A stretch of DNA of 23,502 nt from a virus: the IMG/VR virus record IMGVR_UViG_3300036817_000341, positions 1 through 23,502 of that record; one strand, given 5' to 3'. Shown one piece after another: positions 13,077 through 20,537 of this stretch. Numbering within the stretch: position 1 is the first letter of the stretch; each line of letters begins with the position of its first letter. Position numbers and translations under genes: made by a program. The notes beneath the pieces are model-generated. The model had not been told where the DNA came from, ran no database searches, and saw only the letters and a list, made by a program, of their open reading frames with translations.

Positions 13077-13105
13077 AATATAACCCTAAAGGGAGAGAAA
13101 GTCAA
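13077..13105 (-). promoter_or_regulatory. Sigma-70-type promoter, TTGACT-17-TATATT
   Basis: TTGACT (13105-13100), a 17-bp spacer containing CCCTTTAGGG, and TATATT (13082-13077); +1 near 13070. It stands between the endolysin gene and the replication operon. Confidence 0.9.
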
Positions 13106-13117
13106 CTACCTATTTAT

Positions 13118-13810
13118 CTACGCAGTTAGTTTAGGGTATACCCCATTCATAGCTATGGTATGCATGGCATCTAACTGCCAATCATCTAGTGCTAACAATT
13201 CCTTATAATATTTTGTTCGGTAACTACTGGCTCTAATCAATTTGTTGGTATGATTAGTCAACCAATTATGACGAGCATTAAGGTATTGGGAGGTCCATTT
13301 TTTTTCATTGCCCCCTTGGACCGGAGTGGTCTCCGAAAACTTATTCCTTAAACTGGACATTATACTTCCTGAATGGAGGTAACTATCGCAAATAATCAGG
13401 TAACTAAAGGGCTCCACAAATCCCTCCTTCTCTCCCCATTTAAGAGCGGGAGTCAAATATAGTTCCGAAAACATACCCTCCTGTACCTTTCCCATAATGG
13501 GATCCTCCTCCCCCGCACTTCGTAGGAGATTTTTGAAGACCGAGTTATTAACCGTATTAGGATCCTTCATAAGGGAGGTAAATTGAGACAACTCCTCCCC
13601 ATACTTACTATTGGGATTAGCCACATAGACCCTTAGTACCTTTTCTAAATTACCCCCATATTGGGTAAAACCTATACTTAAGGTAATTTGTTTTTTACCT
13701 CCGGGACCATCTGCCATCACCTCCACCTTACCATAGGGAATGGTTTGTACCCCCTGTTCGGCAACGGTTAAAACATTCCTAATTCGATTTAAAGTTTTCT
13801 CATCTACCAT
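13118..13810 (-). CDS. Endolysin candidate, GH46/lysozyme-like fold (230 aa)
   Basis: The N-terminal pattern of GH46 chitosanase-like/lysozyme-superfamily enzymes is visible: a catalytic-type Glu in LTVAEQGVQTIPYGKV, then ADGPGGKKQITLSIGFTQYGG with its Asp, and later LIICDSYLHSGSI. It should hydrolyse cell-wall glycan. There is no signal peptide, so release depends on a holin; the gene upstream encodes a two-span membrane protein. Three ATGs are possible (13825, 13816, 13810). I chose 13810 (MVDEKTLNRIR) because AAGG lies 7 nt before it. It overlaps the holin candidate by 11 nt. The fold is fairly sure; the exact substrate (peptidoglycan versus another glycan) is not. Confidence 0.8.
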   Translation of the reverse strand: MVDEKTLNRIRNVLTVAEQGVQTIPYGKVEVMADGPGGKKQITLSIGFTQYGGNLEKVLRVYVANPNSKYGEELSQFTSLMKDPNTVNNSVFKNLLRSAGEEDPIMGKVQEGMFSELYLTPALKWGEKEGFVEPFSYLIICDSYLHSGSIMSSLRNKFSETTPVQGGNEKKWTSQYLNARHNWLTNHTNKLIRASSYRTKYYKELLALDDWQLDAMHTIAMNGVYPKLTA

Positions 13811-14045
13811 TATCATTCCTTCCATTCTTTTTGTCCCAACTATTTAAACCTGCCAATCCAAAAACCAATCCTGCTAGGATGGCATGATAACTTTCTAAAT
13901 ACTTAAATTCCGCGGTATGCTCCTCTAATTTTAACCAGGGGGATTGAATAGCCGCTATCTGTACAATCCATACTAAAATTGGTAAACCAAGAAACATACT
14001 AATTGTTCCCCAGCACAATGCCCTTCTCCACAGTGGTTCCTTCAT
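13800..14045 (-). CDS. Holin candidate (81 aa, two membrane spans)
   Basis: Two hydrophobic stretches, about residues 10-32 (LCWGTISMFLGLPILVWIVQIAAI) and 55-70 (AILAGLVFGLAGL), are separated by a polar loop. The C-terminus is charged (SWDKKNGRNDNGR). Size, topology and position directly before the endolysin fit a class II-like holin. No spanin genes are evident nearby. The start overlaps the upstream stop (ATGA) and its end carries the endolysin ribosome site, giving tight coupling of the lysis pair. Confidence 0.7.
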   Translation of the reverse strand: MKEPLWRRALCWGTISMFLGLPILVWIVQIAAIQSPWLKLEEHTAEFKYLESYHAILAGLVFGLAGLNSWDKKNGRNDNGR

Positions 14046-14275
14046 TGATCCTCTAATTTTCGGATTTTGTTACTATCAATGGGTAATGCCAACCATTTGT
14101 TACCTCCACTCATTTCATAGACTATCCCATTCTCACCTAGAGCATAAAGAAGTAGACGAGGTTTTACCTTACCATCCCTCTCATCGGTTTCCATAAAGTG
14201 AACCACCTCAAACTGTATAGCCTTAATGATCGAGTCGGAATTTAGTTTTACTCGGTTATTTTTTAGAGTTGTCAT
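14042..14275 (-). CDS. Hypothetical small protein between fibre and holin (77 aa)
   Basis: Starts MTTLKNNRVKLNSDSIIKAIQFEVVHF. It looks beta-rich (IKAIQFEVVHFME, PRLLLYALGENGIVYEM, KWLALPI). Such proteins are seen next to tail fibres in many phages, but I do not recognise the family. Both ends overlap neighbours as ATGA, so fibre, this gene, holin and endolysin form one coupled string. Confidence 0.7.
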   Translation of the reverse strand: MTTLKNNRVKLNSDSIIKAIQFEVVHFMETDERDGKVKPRLLLYALGENGIVYEMSGGNKWLALPIDSNKIRKLEDQ

Positions 14276-15639
14276 GTCTTTATAATTTTATTCACCGCCA
14301 AATAGGGCTGCATGGTATTATGAGGCTGTCCACCTCCTATATTGGAGGAGTTGAAGATACCTCCACCCCCCGCTTGTATGCTGATATTGGCTCCCGATGC
14401 ATAAACGGACATACCTGTACCCGCTCCATAAATACCTATGCTAGTATAGGCCCCATAAATGCCTACCCCCACTCCGGCAGCAGCGGTATCAGGAGGAGGT
14501 AGAATTTGATTTGTCCATGCGCGATTTCCAAAACCGGCCAGGTGACAGTTATTGCCATTACCGATTACCTCTGTTAAATCCATTTGGTAACCGGGCCACA
14601 TTCCATGATGATGTGCCGGATCTGCTACACTATGAGCATGGGTGGGATCATATACACTATGAGCATGACTGGGATCATATAAACTATGTGCATGTCCATA
14701 ATCATTTACCCCATGGGTATGATTAGGCAAATTAACACTATGACCATGGGTCGGCATTTGACTGGTGGTTAATGCCGTATTCTCCTCCCCTCCAATCCCT
14801 GCTAGAGGTCGATTGCCTAAGCCCGGTCCCTGTCCCGCTCCTATGGCAACCCTACCCCGAAAGTCGGGTAAACCAAAGGTATTAACTCCATCTCCCGCTC
14901 CAAATCTGACCCCAATGGTACTAAACAAACCCGGATAGGCGGCCCTAGATACCACGGAACCATCACACCATAACCACCCACCCGCAGGAAGGGAGGCACC
15001 CCCATATTCCCACATAACTCCCGTGGGCACCAAACTAGCGATGATAACATCTAAACTGGTCGTGTCTCCCTTATCCTGTAATAGAAGGGTATTGGTGGGG
15101 GAGGTTAAACGCTTATAATAGAGAATACTTCCTATTTTGTCCCTGAATAAACCGGGTCCCACCGTATCGGGACCAATATTTTGGGCAGTTACATCGGTAC
15201 CCGCATTAACTACCACTGAAAAATTAACGGTCCTATCAATTTTAATTACTATCTCAACGTTCTCGATAATGACTGCTCCCGTGGAATCGGGAATGAAGTC
15301 TGCCTGATCGAAGGCGTTAGCCACCGTATAAAGTATTTCTGGACCATTATCAATGGTGGCCCTAACCCCTAACTCCCTAAAATAAAAACCCGTGGTAACA
15401 TTCTTACTACTTAGGTTTCCTATGAGGGTAACCTGTCCCTTTCCATCATCGGACCAACTGACTAAAGGAAAATCCATTATCCAATGTTTTAACTGGGTCA
15501 TACCCTCCATCTCGGTATCACCAGTGACGGTACCGTCCCCCGCCTCCATCATAACAAAGGCTAACTTTCCTCCCGCCAAGGCATCAGCTAGGGTATCCCA
15601 TCCAATATCTGTTAATATACTATGATCAAAACCTGCCAT
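14272..15639 (-). CDS. Tail fibre with DUF3751-like N-terminus and collar domain (455 aa)
   Basis: Residues 1-165 match the phage tail-collar fibre N-terminal type (LTDIGWDTLADALAGGKLAF, FYFRELGVRA, VEIVIKIDR), which attaches fibres to the baseplate. Residues 203-270 are a tail-collar domain (PAGGWLWCDGSVVSRAAYPGLFSTIG, NTFGLPDFRGRVAIGAGQG). Residues 296-346 hold HxH motifs in a 9-residue tandem repeat (HAHSLYDPS, HAHSVYDPT, HAHSVADPA), which in T4 gp37-like tips bind iron. It ends with HNTMQPYLAVNKIIKT, the usual collar-protein end. It follows gene I, where the P2 fibre gene H stands. It should recognise the host surface. Confidence 0.9.
   Translation of the reverse strand: MAGFDHSILTDIGWDTLADALAGGKLAFVMMEAGDGTVTGDTEMEGMTQLKHWIMDFPLVSWSDDGKGQVTLIGNLSSKNVTTGFYFRELGVRATIDNGPEILYTVANAFDQADFIPDSTGAVIIENVEIVIKIDRTVNFSVVVNAGTDVTAQNIGPDTVGPGLFRDKIGSILYYKRLTSPTNTLLLQDKGDTTSLDVIIASLVPTGVMWEYGGASLPAGGWLWCDGSVVSRAAYPGLFSTIGVRFGAGDGVNTFGLPDFRGRVAIGAGQGPGLGNRPLAGIGGEENTALTTSQMPTHGHSVNLPNHTHGVNDYGHAHSLYDPSHAHSVYDPTHAHSVADPAHHHGMWPGYQMDLTEVIGNGNNCHLAGFGNRAWTNQILPPPDTAAAGVGVGIYGAYTSIGIYGAGTGMSVYASGANISIQAGGGGIFNSSNIGGGQPHNTMQPYLAVNKIIKT
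14627..14707 (-). repeat. 27-bp tandem repeat encoding HAHSxxDPx in the fibre
   Basis: Three adjacent 27-bp units (14627-14653, 14654-14680, 14681-14707). The first two are nearly identical and the third is diverged. They encode the 9-residue His-rich repeat of the second fibre. Confidence 0.75.
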
Positions 15640-15642
15640 ATA

Positions 15643-16227
15643 CTAATAATGTGGGGTTGGTTTTAAATAGGGGTTTGTGGCCACAGGAATCTTATTTATC
15701 TTTATCCGGGCAATCGCAATTCCTATATACAATTGTTGTATAACCTGAAAGGTAACATCAAACTCATCCATCCAGGACCGAGCATTTTTGACGGCATTAA
15801 TAGCCGTTAGTAACGTATCCAATTTATCGGGAGGAATTTGTTCCTTTAGAATAACCCGAAAATGATAGGGAGTACCTCCATACTGATACCACTCAGACAC
15901 ATAACCCTTAGCAAAGACCGTCTGTACCATCTGCTCGACAGCATACTTGGTCCCCTTATGCTGATGCCAGTCCACGGACTTTGCAATTAACTCCCTTTTC
16001 TTTTCTACCGTTAGGTCCCCCTCAAATCCCTGCCAAACATCAACATGCATCTCCCAGGCTAATACATCCAGTAGGGGAGGTACCTGTTGATCAACAAAGG
16101 GCCAAAAGCAGATGGAGGGAATGCAATCATAAATCGATTGTAACTCCGCATCGATGGCCTTACAAGCAGCCTGTACCTGGGGATCATTACGAATTGACGA
16201 GGGAACTATATCAATGGTATTCCACAT
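15643..16227 (-). CDS. I: Tail protein I, P2 type (194 aa)
   Basis: The sequence follows the Tail_P2_I family: VQAACKAIDAELQSIYDCIPSICFWPFVDQQVPPLLDVLAWEMHVDVW, then KRELIAKSVDWHQHKGTKYAVEQMVQTVFAKGYVSEW. The hallmark 'WHxHKGTKYAV' helix lies at about residues 87-98. Protein I is a baseplate wedge component linking J to the tail fibre, and here it lies between J and a fibre gene exactly as in P2. The ATG is one base after palindrome copy 8, with no Shine-Dalgarno. Length is typical of the family. Confidence 0.92.
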   Translation of the reverse strand: MWNTIDIVPSSIRNDPQVQAACKAIDAELQSIYDCIPSICFWPFVDQQVPPLLDVLAWEMHVDVWQGFEGDLTVEKKRELIAKSVDWHQHKGTKYAVEQMVQTVFAKGYVSEWYQYGGTPYHFRVILKEQIPPDKLDTLLTAINAVKNARSWMDEFDVTFQVIQQLYIGIAIARIKINKIPVATNPYLKPTPHY

Positions 16228-16228
16228 T

Positions 16229-16245
16229 TTAATAACGGTTATTAA
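16229..16245. promoter_or_regulatory. Operator-like palindrome, copy 8 (TTAATAACGGTTATTAA)
   Basis: Perfect arms with G centre. It fills the J/I junction: it starts three bases after the J stop codon and ends one base before the I start codon. Confidence 0.8.
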
Positions 16246-16248
16246 TTT

Positions 16249-17445
16249 CTACTCATCCTCCAAACCCATATAGGTACAAGCGGAACCTATTACCTCCTGA
16301 GCTACATGTTCGTTACCCACGGGGACATAAATAAAGGTGGTACTACCGGGAATATCGGTTCTCTTGGCACCGGCACCCACCATCATCTGATCGCACTTTG
16401 AGGGGTTAATATCCCTACCTATTTTAGTCTTTTGCCAAATTAAATAGTTTGCATATGCCTCCTGTACCCTTTGCATAATGTCCGCTTCAAACTGTCCATC
16501 CTTGGTCTTTATCCAAAAACCCACATTGGGGGTATAATTATCTACAACAGGAGCGGAAACAAATACCTGATCTGTTAGGGGTCTAATCCTATCAGCATTA
16601 ACTATCTCATAAACCTTGTCGCAAATTTCGGGGGAGGGTAATACCCCATCCTTCATTAGGGGGTGAATAAAAACCTTACCCGCATTGGGAGGATCACTCC
16701 ATACATTAACATCAATAATCTCGGGACTGGCACCAGCGGCCCAGGACTCATATGCCTCCACAGGTCCCGCGGTGGAAAAGGATTCTGGAGCCATCCAAAT
16801 TCGAGCCCGTAGGTGATCATCCTCCTCCTTGTTCGATCCTCCACTACTGGTGCTAATGTTGGTCGCACTAACCAAAAAGGGGGCATTCCAACTTACCAAC
16901 TGATTAATCTGTCCCGGTAACAATCCATTTTTATCGGGTCCCGCCTCCTGTGCCTCTGCCTCAATATCGGTGCTAAGTTGGGTGGCAGATATTCTTCCCT
17001 CCACCTTGGTGGCGAATTTGATTCCACTAGAAGTCTGTACCAGAGTTTTTAGGGGTATTACGGCATCAATGGTTAGAGTAGTAGCCAGGGTAAAGCGTAG
17101 GGTGGTTAATGCCTTTTGGGGAGGTAATCTTTTGACTCGTGGTCCCCACTTAGCACCCACATTATCTAGGTCCGCCCCATGACTATACTTCAGTAAATTT
17201 TCCTTTCCCGTCGAATCAGTGATACTCCTTTGCACCACCAATTGGTAAATAATGGTAAGCAGAAAAAGTCTGACCGGATCGGCCCTTCCCAGGGTCTTAT
17301 TAACCTTTGTTGCCAGATTGTAGTAATGCTCATAGTTGGTAATCACCTCCGATTCCACCACGGAGGCATCCTTTACACAAAAGTCAATATCCGGCACTAT
17401 GGTGGAATCAAAGCCAAATAAAGATAATTGAACACCATTACTCAT
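16249..17445 (-). CDS. J: Baseplate protein J (398 aa)
   Basis: The sequence matches the Baseplate_J family. An N-terminal part leads to TLTIDAVIPLKTLVQTSSGIKFAT; the middle has the family's characteristic region NKEEDDHLRARIWMAPESFSTAGPVEAYESWAAGASPEIIDVNVWSDPPNAGKVFI (residues about 205-260), followed by NADRIRPLTDQVFVSAPVV. J forms the wedge that changes shape during sheath contraction. Length is usual for the family. The start overlaps the stop of the 72-residue gene as ATGA. Unusually, it is separated from the gp25/W gene by a large fibre gene and the small gene. Confidence 0.93.
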   Translation of the reverse strand: MSNGVQLSLFGFDSTIVPDIDFCVKDASVVESEVITNYEHYYNLATKVNKTLGRADPVRLFLLTIIYQLVVQRSITDSTGKENLLKYSHGADLDNVGAKWGPRVKRLPPQKALTTLRFTLATTLTIDAVIPLKTLVQTSSGIKFATKVEGRISATQLSTDIEAEAQEAGPDKNGLLPGQINQLVSWNAPFLVSATNISTSSGGSNKEEDDHLRARIWMAPESFSTAGPVEAYESWAAGASPEIIDVNVWSDPPNAGKVFIHPLMKDGVLPSPEICDKVYEIVNADRIRPLTDQVFVSAPVVDNYTPNVGFWIKTKDGQFEADIMQRVQEAYANYLIWQKTKIGRDINPSKCDQMMVGAGAKRTDIPGSTTFIYVPVGNEHVAQEVIGSACTYMGLEDE

Positions 17446-17660
17446 TTCGACTGTTCTCTATCTACATAATCCTGTTCACAAGCCTTCTTTGCTTCTTCCA
17501 ATGATTTGAATTGACTCCCTAATAAGGTTGGCATAGGCATTCCCGTTTCATCCATAATCATTAGACTAACTGTATATTCCTTCATAGCGGGATTAATTCT
17601 GTATACCCCATATTCAGTTTGGGCATAAAAACGTTCCTCTTGTTTCCAATTTAGTGCCAT
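17442..17660 (-). CDS. Hypothetical small protein (72 aa)
   Basis: Starts MALNWKQEERFYAQTEYGVYRINPAMKEY. Two or three predicted strands are followed by a helix (SLEEAKKACEQDYVDRE), the 'f.SLeeAK..ce' ending common in small phage proteins that look at sequence context around a beta-hairpin. Function unknown. Its ribosome site AAAGG is 7 nt before ATG. A second ATG, attached to palindrome copy 9, lies 14 nt upstream and opens only a 7-codon frame, so I reject it as start. Confidence 0.7.
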   Translation of the reverse strand: MALNWKQEERFYAQTEYGVYRINPAMKEYTVSLMIMDETGMPMPTLLGSQFKSLEEAKKACEQDYVDREQSK

Positions 17661-17675
17661 AACTTACCTTTCATT

Positions 17676-17692
17676 TTAATAACCATTATTAA
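17676..17692. promoter_or_regulatory. Operator-like palindrome, copy 9 (TTAATAACCATTATTAA)
   Basis: One arm mismatch. It begins one base after the stop codon of the 946-residue fibre. An ATG follows after one base (17674-17672) but is not the start of the 72-residue gene. Confidence 0.75.
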
Positions 17693-17693
17693 A

Positions 17694-19640
17694 TTACCAT
17701 CCTGTATCTGCTACATAATCAAATATTGCTGGAATGGCTCCATTACCGGGAATGGTTTGTGTATTAACCGTTATAGTATTGAATCCCATTGTAGTTACCC
17801 CCTGTCCTGCAGATGCCGGATTAACCGTTCCCTGAACAAAAGCATTGTTAATAACTCCCGCATAATAAATAGTTACAGCGGGAATTTTAGCCATAGGCTT
17901 AGGAAACTTAAAAGCACCTCTTATCGTATTAGCCCAATAGTAGTAGACAGGGGCAAACAAATCACCTCCACCACTAGCACCCGGAGGTTGGCCATAATCT
18001 GCGCTCTTATGAAAATATCTCAAGCAGTTATCATAGTTCTCCTCAAATGGACAATCGATAGGTACGGTACAAATAGATCCCGGCTGATGCTGAACAAAGG
18101 CAATATCAAAAGTTGAACCCACTGGATTGTTAGCAAAATTGTCCATACCAATTGGCGCATAAGCTCCAGGAGCCCAAACATCGTTAGCTTGAGCTATTCT
18201 ATCTGAACCTGCTGCCAAGATTAATCCTAACCAATAACCTAATACTCCTGGTGCAAGATTAAAATTACCTTCATTAGGCCAAATTGGTAGATTAGGTAAT
18301 TTTATTAAATTCCAAGTATTTGCTAATCCCAAAGTACAGAGTTTAGGCAATCCATACCATCCTGTACCAGTATCAATACTCTCTAAATGAAAACCAAATT
18401 TTAAATTGTCCACACTGGAACGTACTAGCAATGAAGTCGAATGAACATCATTAATTAATTCTCGTAAACGTGGTCCTTCAATACCCTGCCAAACACTAAG
18501 GTCATCACTTGCTGCTGAAGCTGTTTGATTTGCAGTTAGTGTAAATCGTAGAATTTTACTAGTAATCAAAAAATTAGTTCCAGGTATAGGAACGTTAGCA
18601 GTAATTTGTTGGCTATCAATACCCATTGTACCAACCATTCCCCAACTCCAACGATCTAATGCATAACTACCACTAGTACTTCGAATTCCACCTACATTAC
18701 GTTGGTCAACTTCCATTGTAGGATTACCTATGCTATTATAGCTACGAAGTCTAACGCTATCAATAACAGGCTTAACGGCCGTTTCTAAATCCTGACAGTT
18801 ATTAGTCCCGTCTACAAAATCCGTTGTTAGCCCACTAACTTTCCTTAACAAACCATCTTGTGTAGTATCTGCAATTGGAGATTGAGCAGTGGAACCGGTA
18901 GGCGAAACTTTAATAATGTAGGTTAATACCAGGAACGGAGGAACATTATTATGTGCCGCACTACTTCCAGTATTTTGGTTAGTAGCAGTAGTATTCTGGT
19001 TAGTGGCAGTTGTTTGCCCAACCCTCATTTCATAAGTAGAAATAGGTATGCTAGGTACATTCACTCCTGCTCCTGCCTGAACACTAGAATACCATTGTAA
19101 TCCTGTTGAATGATCGTGCGCATTTTGTGTATGCGTATGTGCATTCTGTGCATGACTATGCACCGGCATTTCAACTACACTTAATATATGATTCTCCTCA
19201 CCTCCAGTTACTCCTAACACTCGATCAGTTAATCCAACACCCTGTCCTGCTCCTATAACAAATCTAGAACGTAAATCAGGTAAATTAAAGGTAGTACTAC
19301 CATCACCCGCTCCATAGGTAACTCCTATCAAACTAAACAAATCAGGGAACACAACACGTGAAATCTCCACGCCATCTGCTAACATCCAACTAACGGGAGG
19401 ACTAACACTAGGCCAAGCTTTAATTGAACCCACATCTTCACTACCAGATTCTCCTCTATCTCCAGTATCACCTTTGTCTCCCTGGTCACCCTTATCTCCC
19501 TTAACACCTTGATCTCCTTCCGGTATTCCAAAATCAAGTATAGCATCACTCTCGGTTCCTACATTAGTAACCGTTGCCTGACTACCTGCTGGTAAGGTAG
19601 TAGTAACACCTACATTTGTAGTTGCTGCTGGTCCTGCGGG
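17694..19640. other. Region of foreign-looking base composition within the fibre gene
   Basis: From about 19640 down to the end of the gene the coding strand loses the GGGTA/GGGAGG-rich style of the rest of the window and becomes more A+T-rich and evenly mixed. The break matches the junction between module 1 and module 2 of the fibre protein. The edges are judged by eye. Confidence 0.55.
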
Positions 19641-20534
19641 TCCGGGGGTACCATTAACCAGGTCCCCCAACAATGCCTTGATAATGTAGTTTAGCACTAG
19701 GAAGGGGGACATGTTCTCATGTGAGGCATTTCCCCCAATATTGGCTACCGATACGGTAATTGCTCCCGCCGAAACAGTTGAAATGGCTGCATAACGAATA
19801 TCGGTCCATTGTGCTAAACCTCTATCGGCTGCACCACTATAGAAATTCATCGATCGATCGCAAGCACCCGTTTGAGCCCCATAACCCTGCTGTGACTTCC
19901 AGTTAGTACTTCCTCCCGGTAAGGTAGATGCACCAGTATTGCTAGTTATTACCCCATAACCATTACCCCCAAAGCCCGAGCCACCACCTAACCAAGCATA
20001 GGTATGACTATGATTGAATTGTCCTCCTCCAATACCATGATAGTGGTCATCACCATGTAGATGATCGACACCACTACACCAGTGTGTATGATCGACTCCC
20101 GAGCAATAATGTTGGTGTCCCGAATCGGAATGGGTATGCGTACCCTGGGAAGCGGTAGCGGTATGATTATGAGCGGCCAATTCCGAAACCGTGAGAGTAT
20201 GCCTTTCTTCCCCTCCCTTCATCCCTATTGTACGATTGGTTAACCCTATACCCTGTCCAAAGCCCACCGCTACTCTGCCCCTTAAATCGGGTAGATTAAA
20301 ATTATCAATACCATCGCCCCCAAATCTGGTACCTATTACCTCATACAAATCAGGATAGTCGGCTATCAACAATTGAACCCCATCACAACCCAACCAACCG
20401 GGGGGTATAATATCATTGATCCATAAAGCTACGGTTCCCACTAAACTACCATCCAAACCCTGGGGTCCGGTATCTCCCTTATCTCCCTTATCTCCCTGGG
20501 GACCCTTAATATTACCTGTTAAAGTGGCGGGCAT
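17694..20534 (-). CDS. Large chimeric tail fibre: collagen-like plus two collar modules (946 aa)
   Basis: Residues 10-27 are collagen-like Gly-X-Y repeats (GPQGDKGDKGDTGPQG). Residues 33-100 are collar domain 1, and 120-178 have many HxH pairs. The module ends with SHENMSPFLVLNYIIK (271-286), where a normal collar protein would stop. A second collagen-like stretch (295-302, 340-363), an adaptor (VTNVGTESDAILDFGIPEG) and collar domain 2 (368-435) follow, with HxH (459-475) and a second end (NNVPPFLVLTYIIK). Residues 550-946 are an extra tip with SYALDRWSW and ENYDNCLRYF, motifs seen in receptor-binding fibre ends. Base composition changes near residue 298. It should bind the host surface. Confidence 0.9.
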   Translation of the reverse strand: MPATLTGNIKGPQGDKGDKGDTGPQGLDGSLVGTVALWINDIIPPGWLGCDGVQLLIADYPDLYEVIGTRFGGDGIDNFNLPDLRGRVAVGFGQGIGLTNRTIGMKGGEERHTLTVSELAAHNHTATASQGTHTHSDSGHQHYCSGVDHTHWCSGVDHLHGDDHYHGIGGGQFNHSHTYAWLGGGSGFGGNGYGVITSNTGASTLPGGSTNWKSQQGYGAQTGACDRSMNFYSGAADRGLAQWTDIRYAAISTVSAGAITVSVANIGGNASHENMSPFLVLNYIIKALLGDLVNGTPGPAGPAATTNVGVTTTLPAGSQATVTNVGTESDAILDFGIPEGDQGVKGDKGDQGDKGDTGDRGESGSEDVGSIKAWPSVSPPVSWMLADGVEISRVVFPDLFSLIGVTYGAGDGSTTFNLPDLRSRFVIGAGQGVGLTDRVLGVTGGEENHILSVVEMPVHSHAQNAHTHTQNAHDHSTGLQWYSSVQAGAGVNVPSIPISTYEMRVGQTTATNQNTTATNQNTGSSAAHNNVPPFLVLTYIIKVSPTGSTAQSPIADTTQDGLLRKVSGLTTDFVDGTNNCQDLETAVKPVIDSVRLRSYNSIGNPTMEVDQRNVGGIRSTSGSYALDRWSWGMVGTMGIDSQQITANVPIPGTNFLITSKILRFTLTANQTASAASDDLSVWQGIEGPRLRELINDVHSTSLLVRSSVDNLKFGFHLESIDTGTGWYGLPKLCTLGLANTWNLIKLPNLPIWPNEGNFNLAPGVLGYWLGLILAAGSDRIAQANDVWAPGAYAPIGMDNFANNPVGSTFDIAFVQHQPGSICTVPIDCPFEENYDNCLRYFHKSADYGQPPGASGGGDLFAPVYYYWANTIRGAFKFPKPMAKIPAVTIYYAGVINNAFVQGTVNPASAGQGVTTMGFNTITVNTQTIPGNGAIPAIFDYVADTGW

Positions 20535-20537
20535 AGG

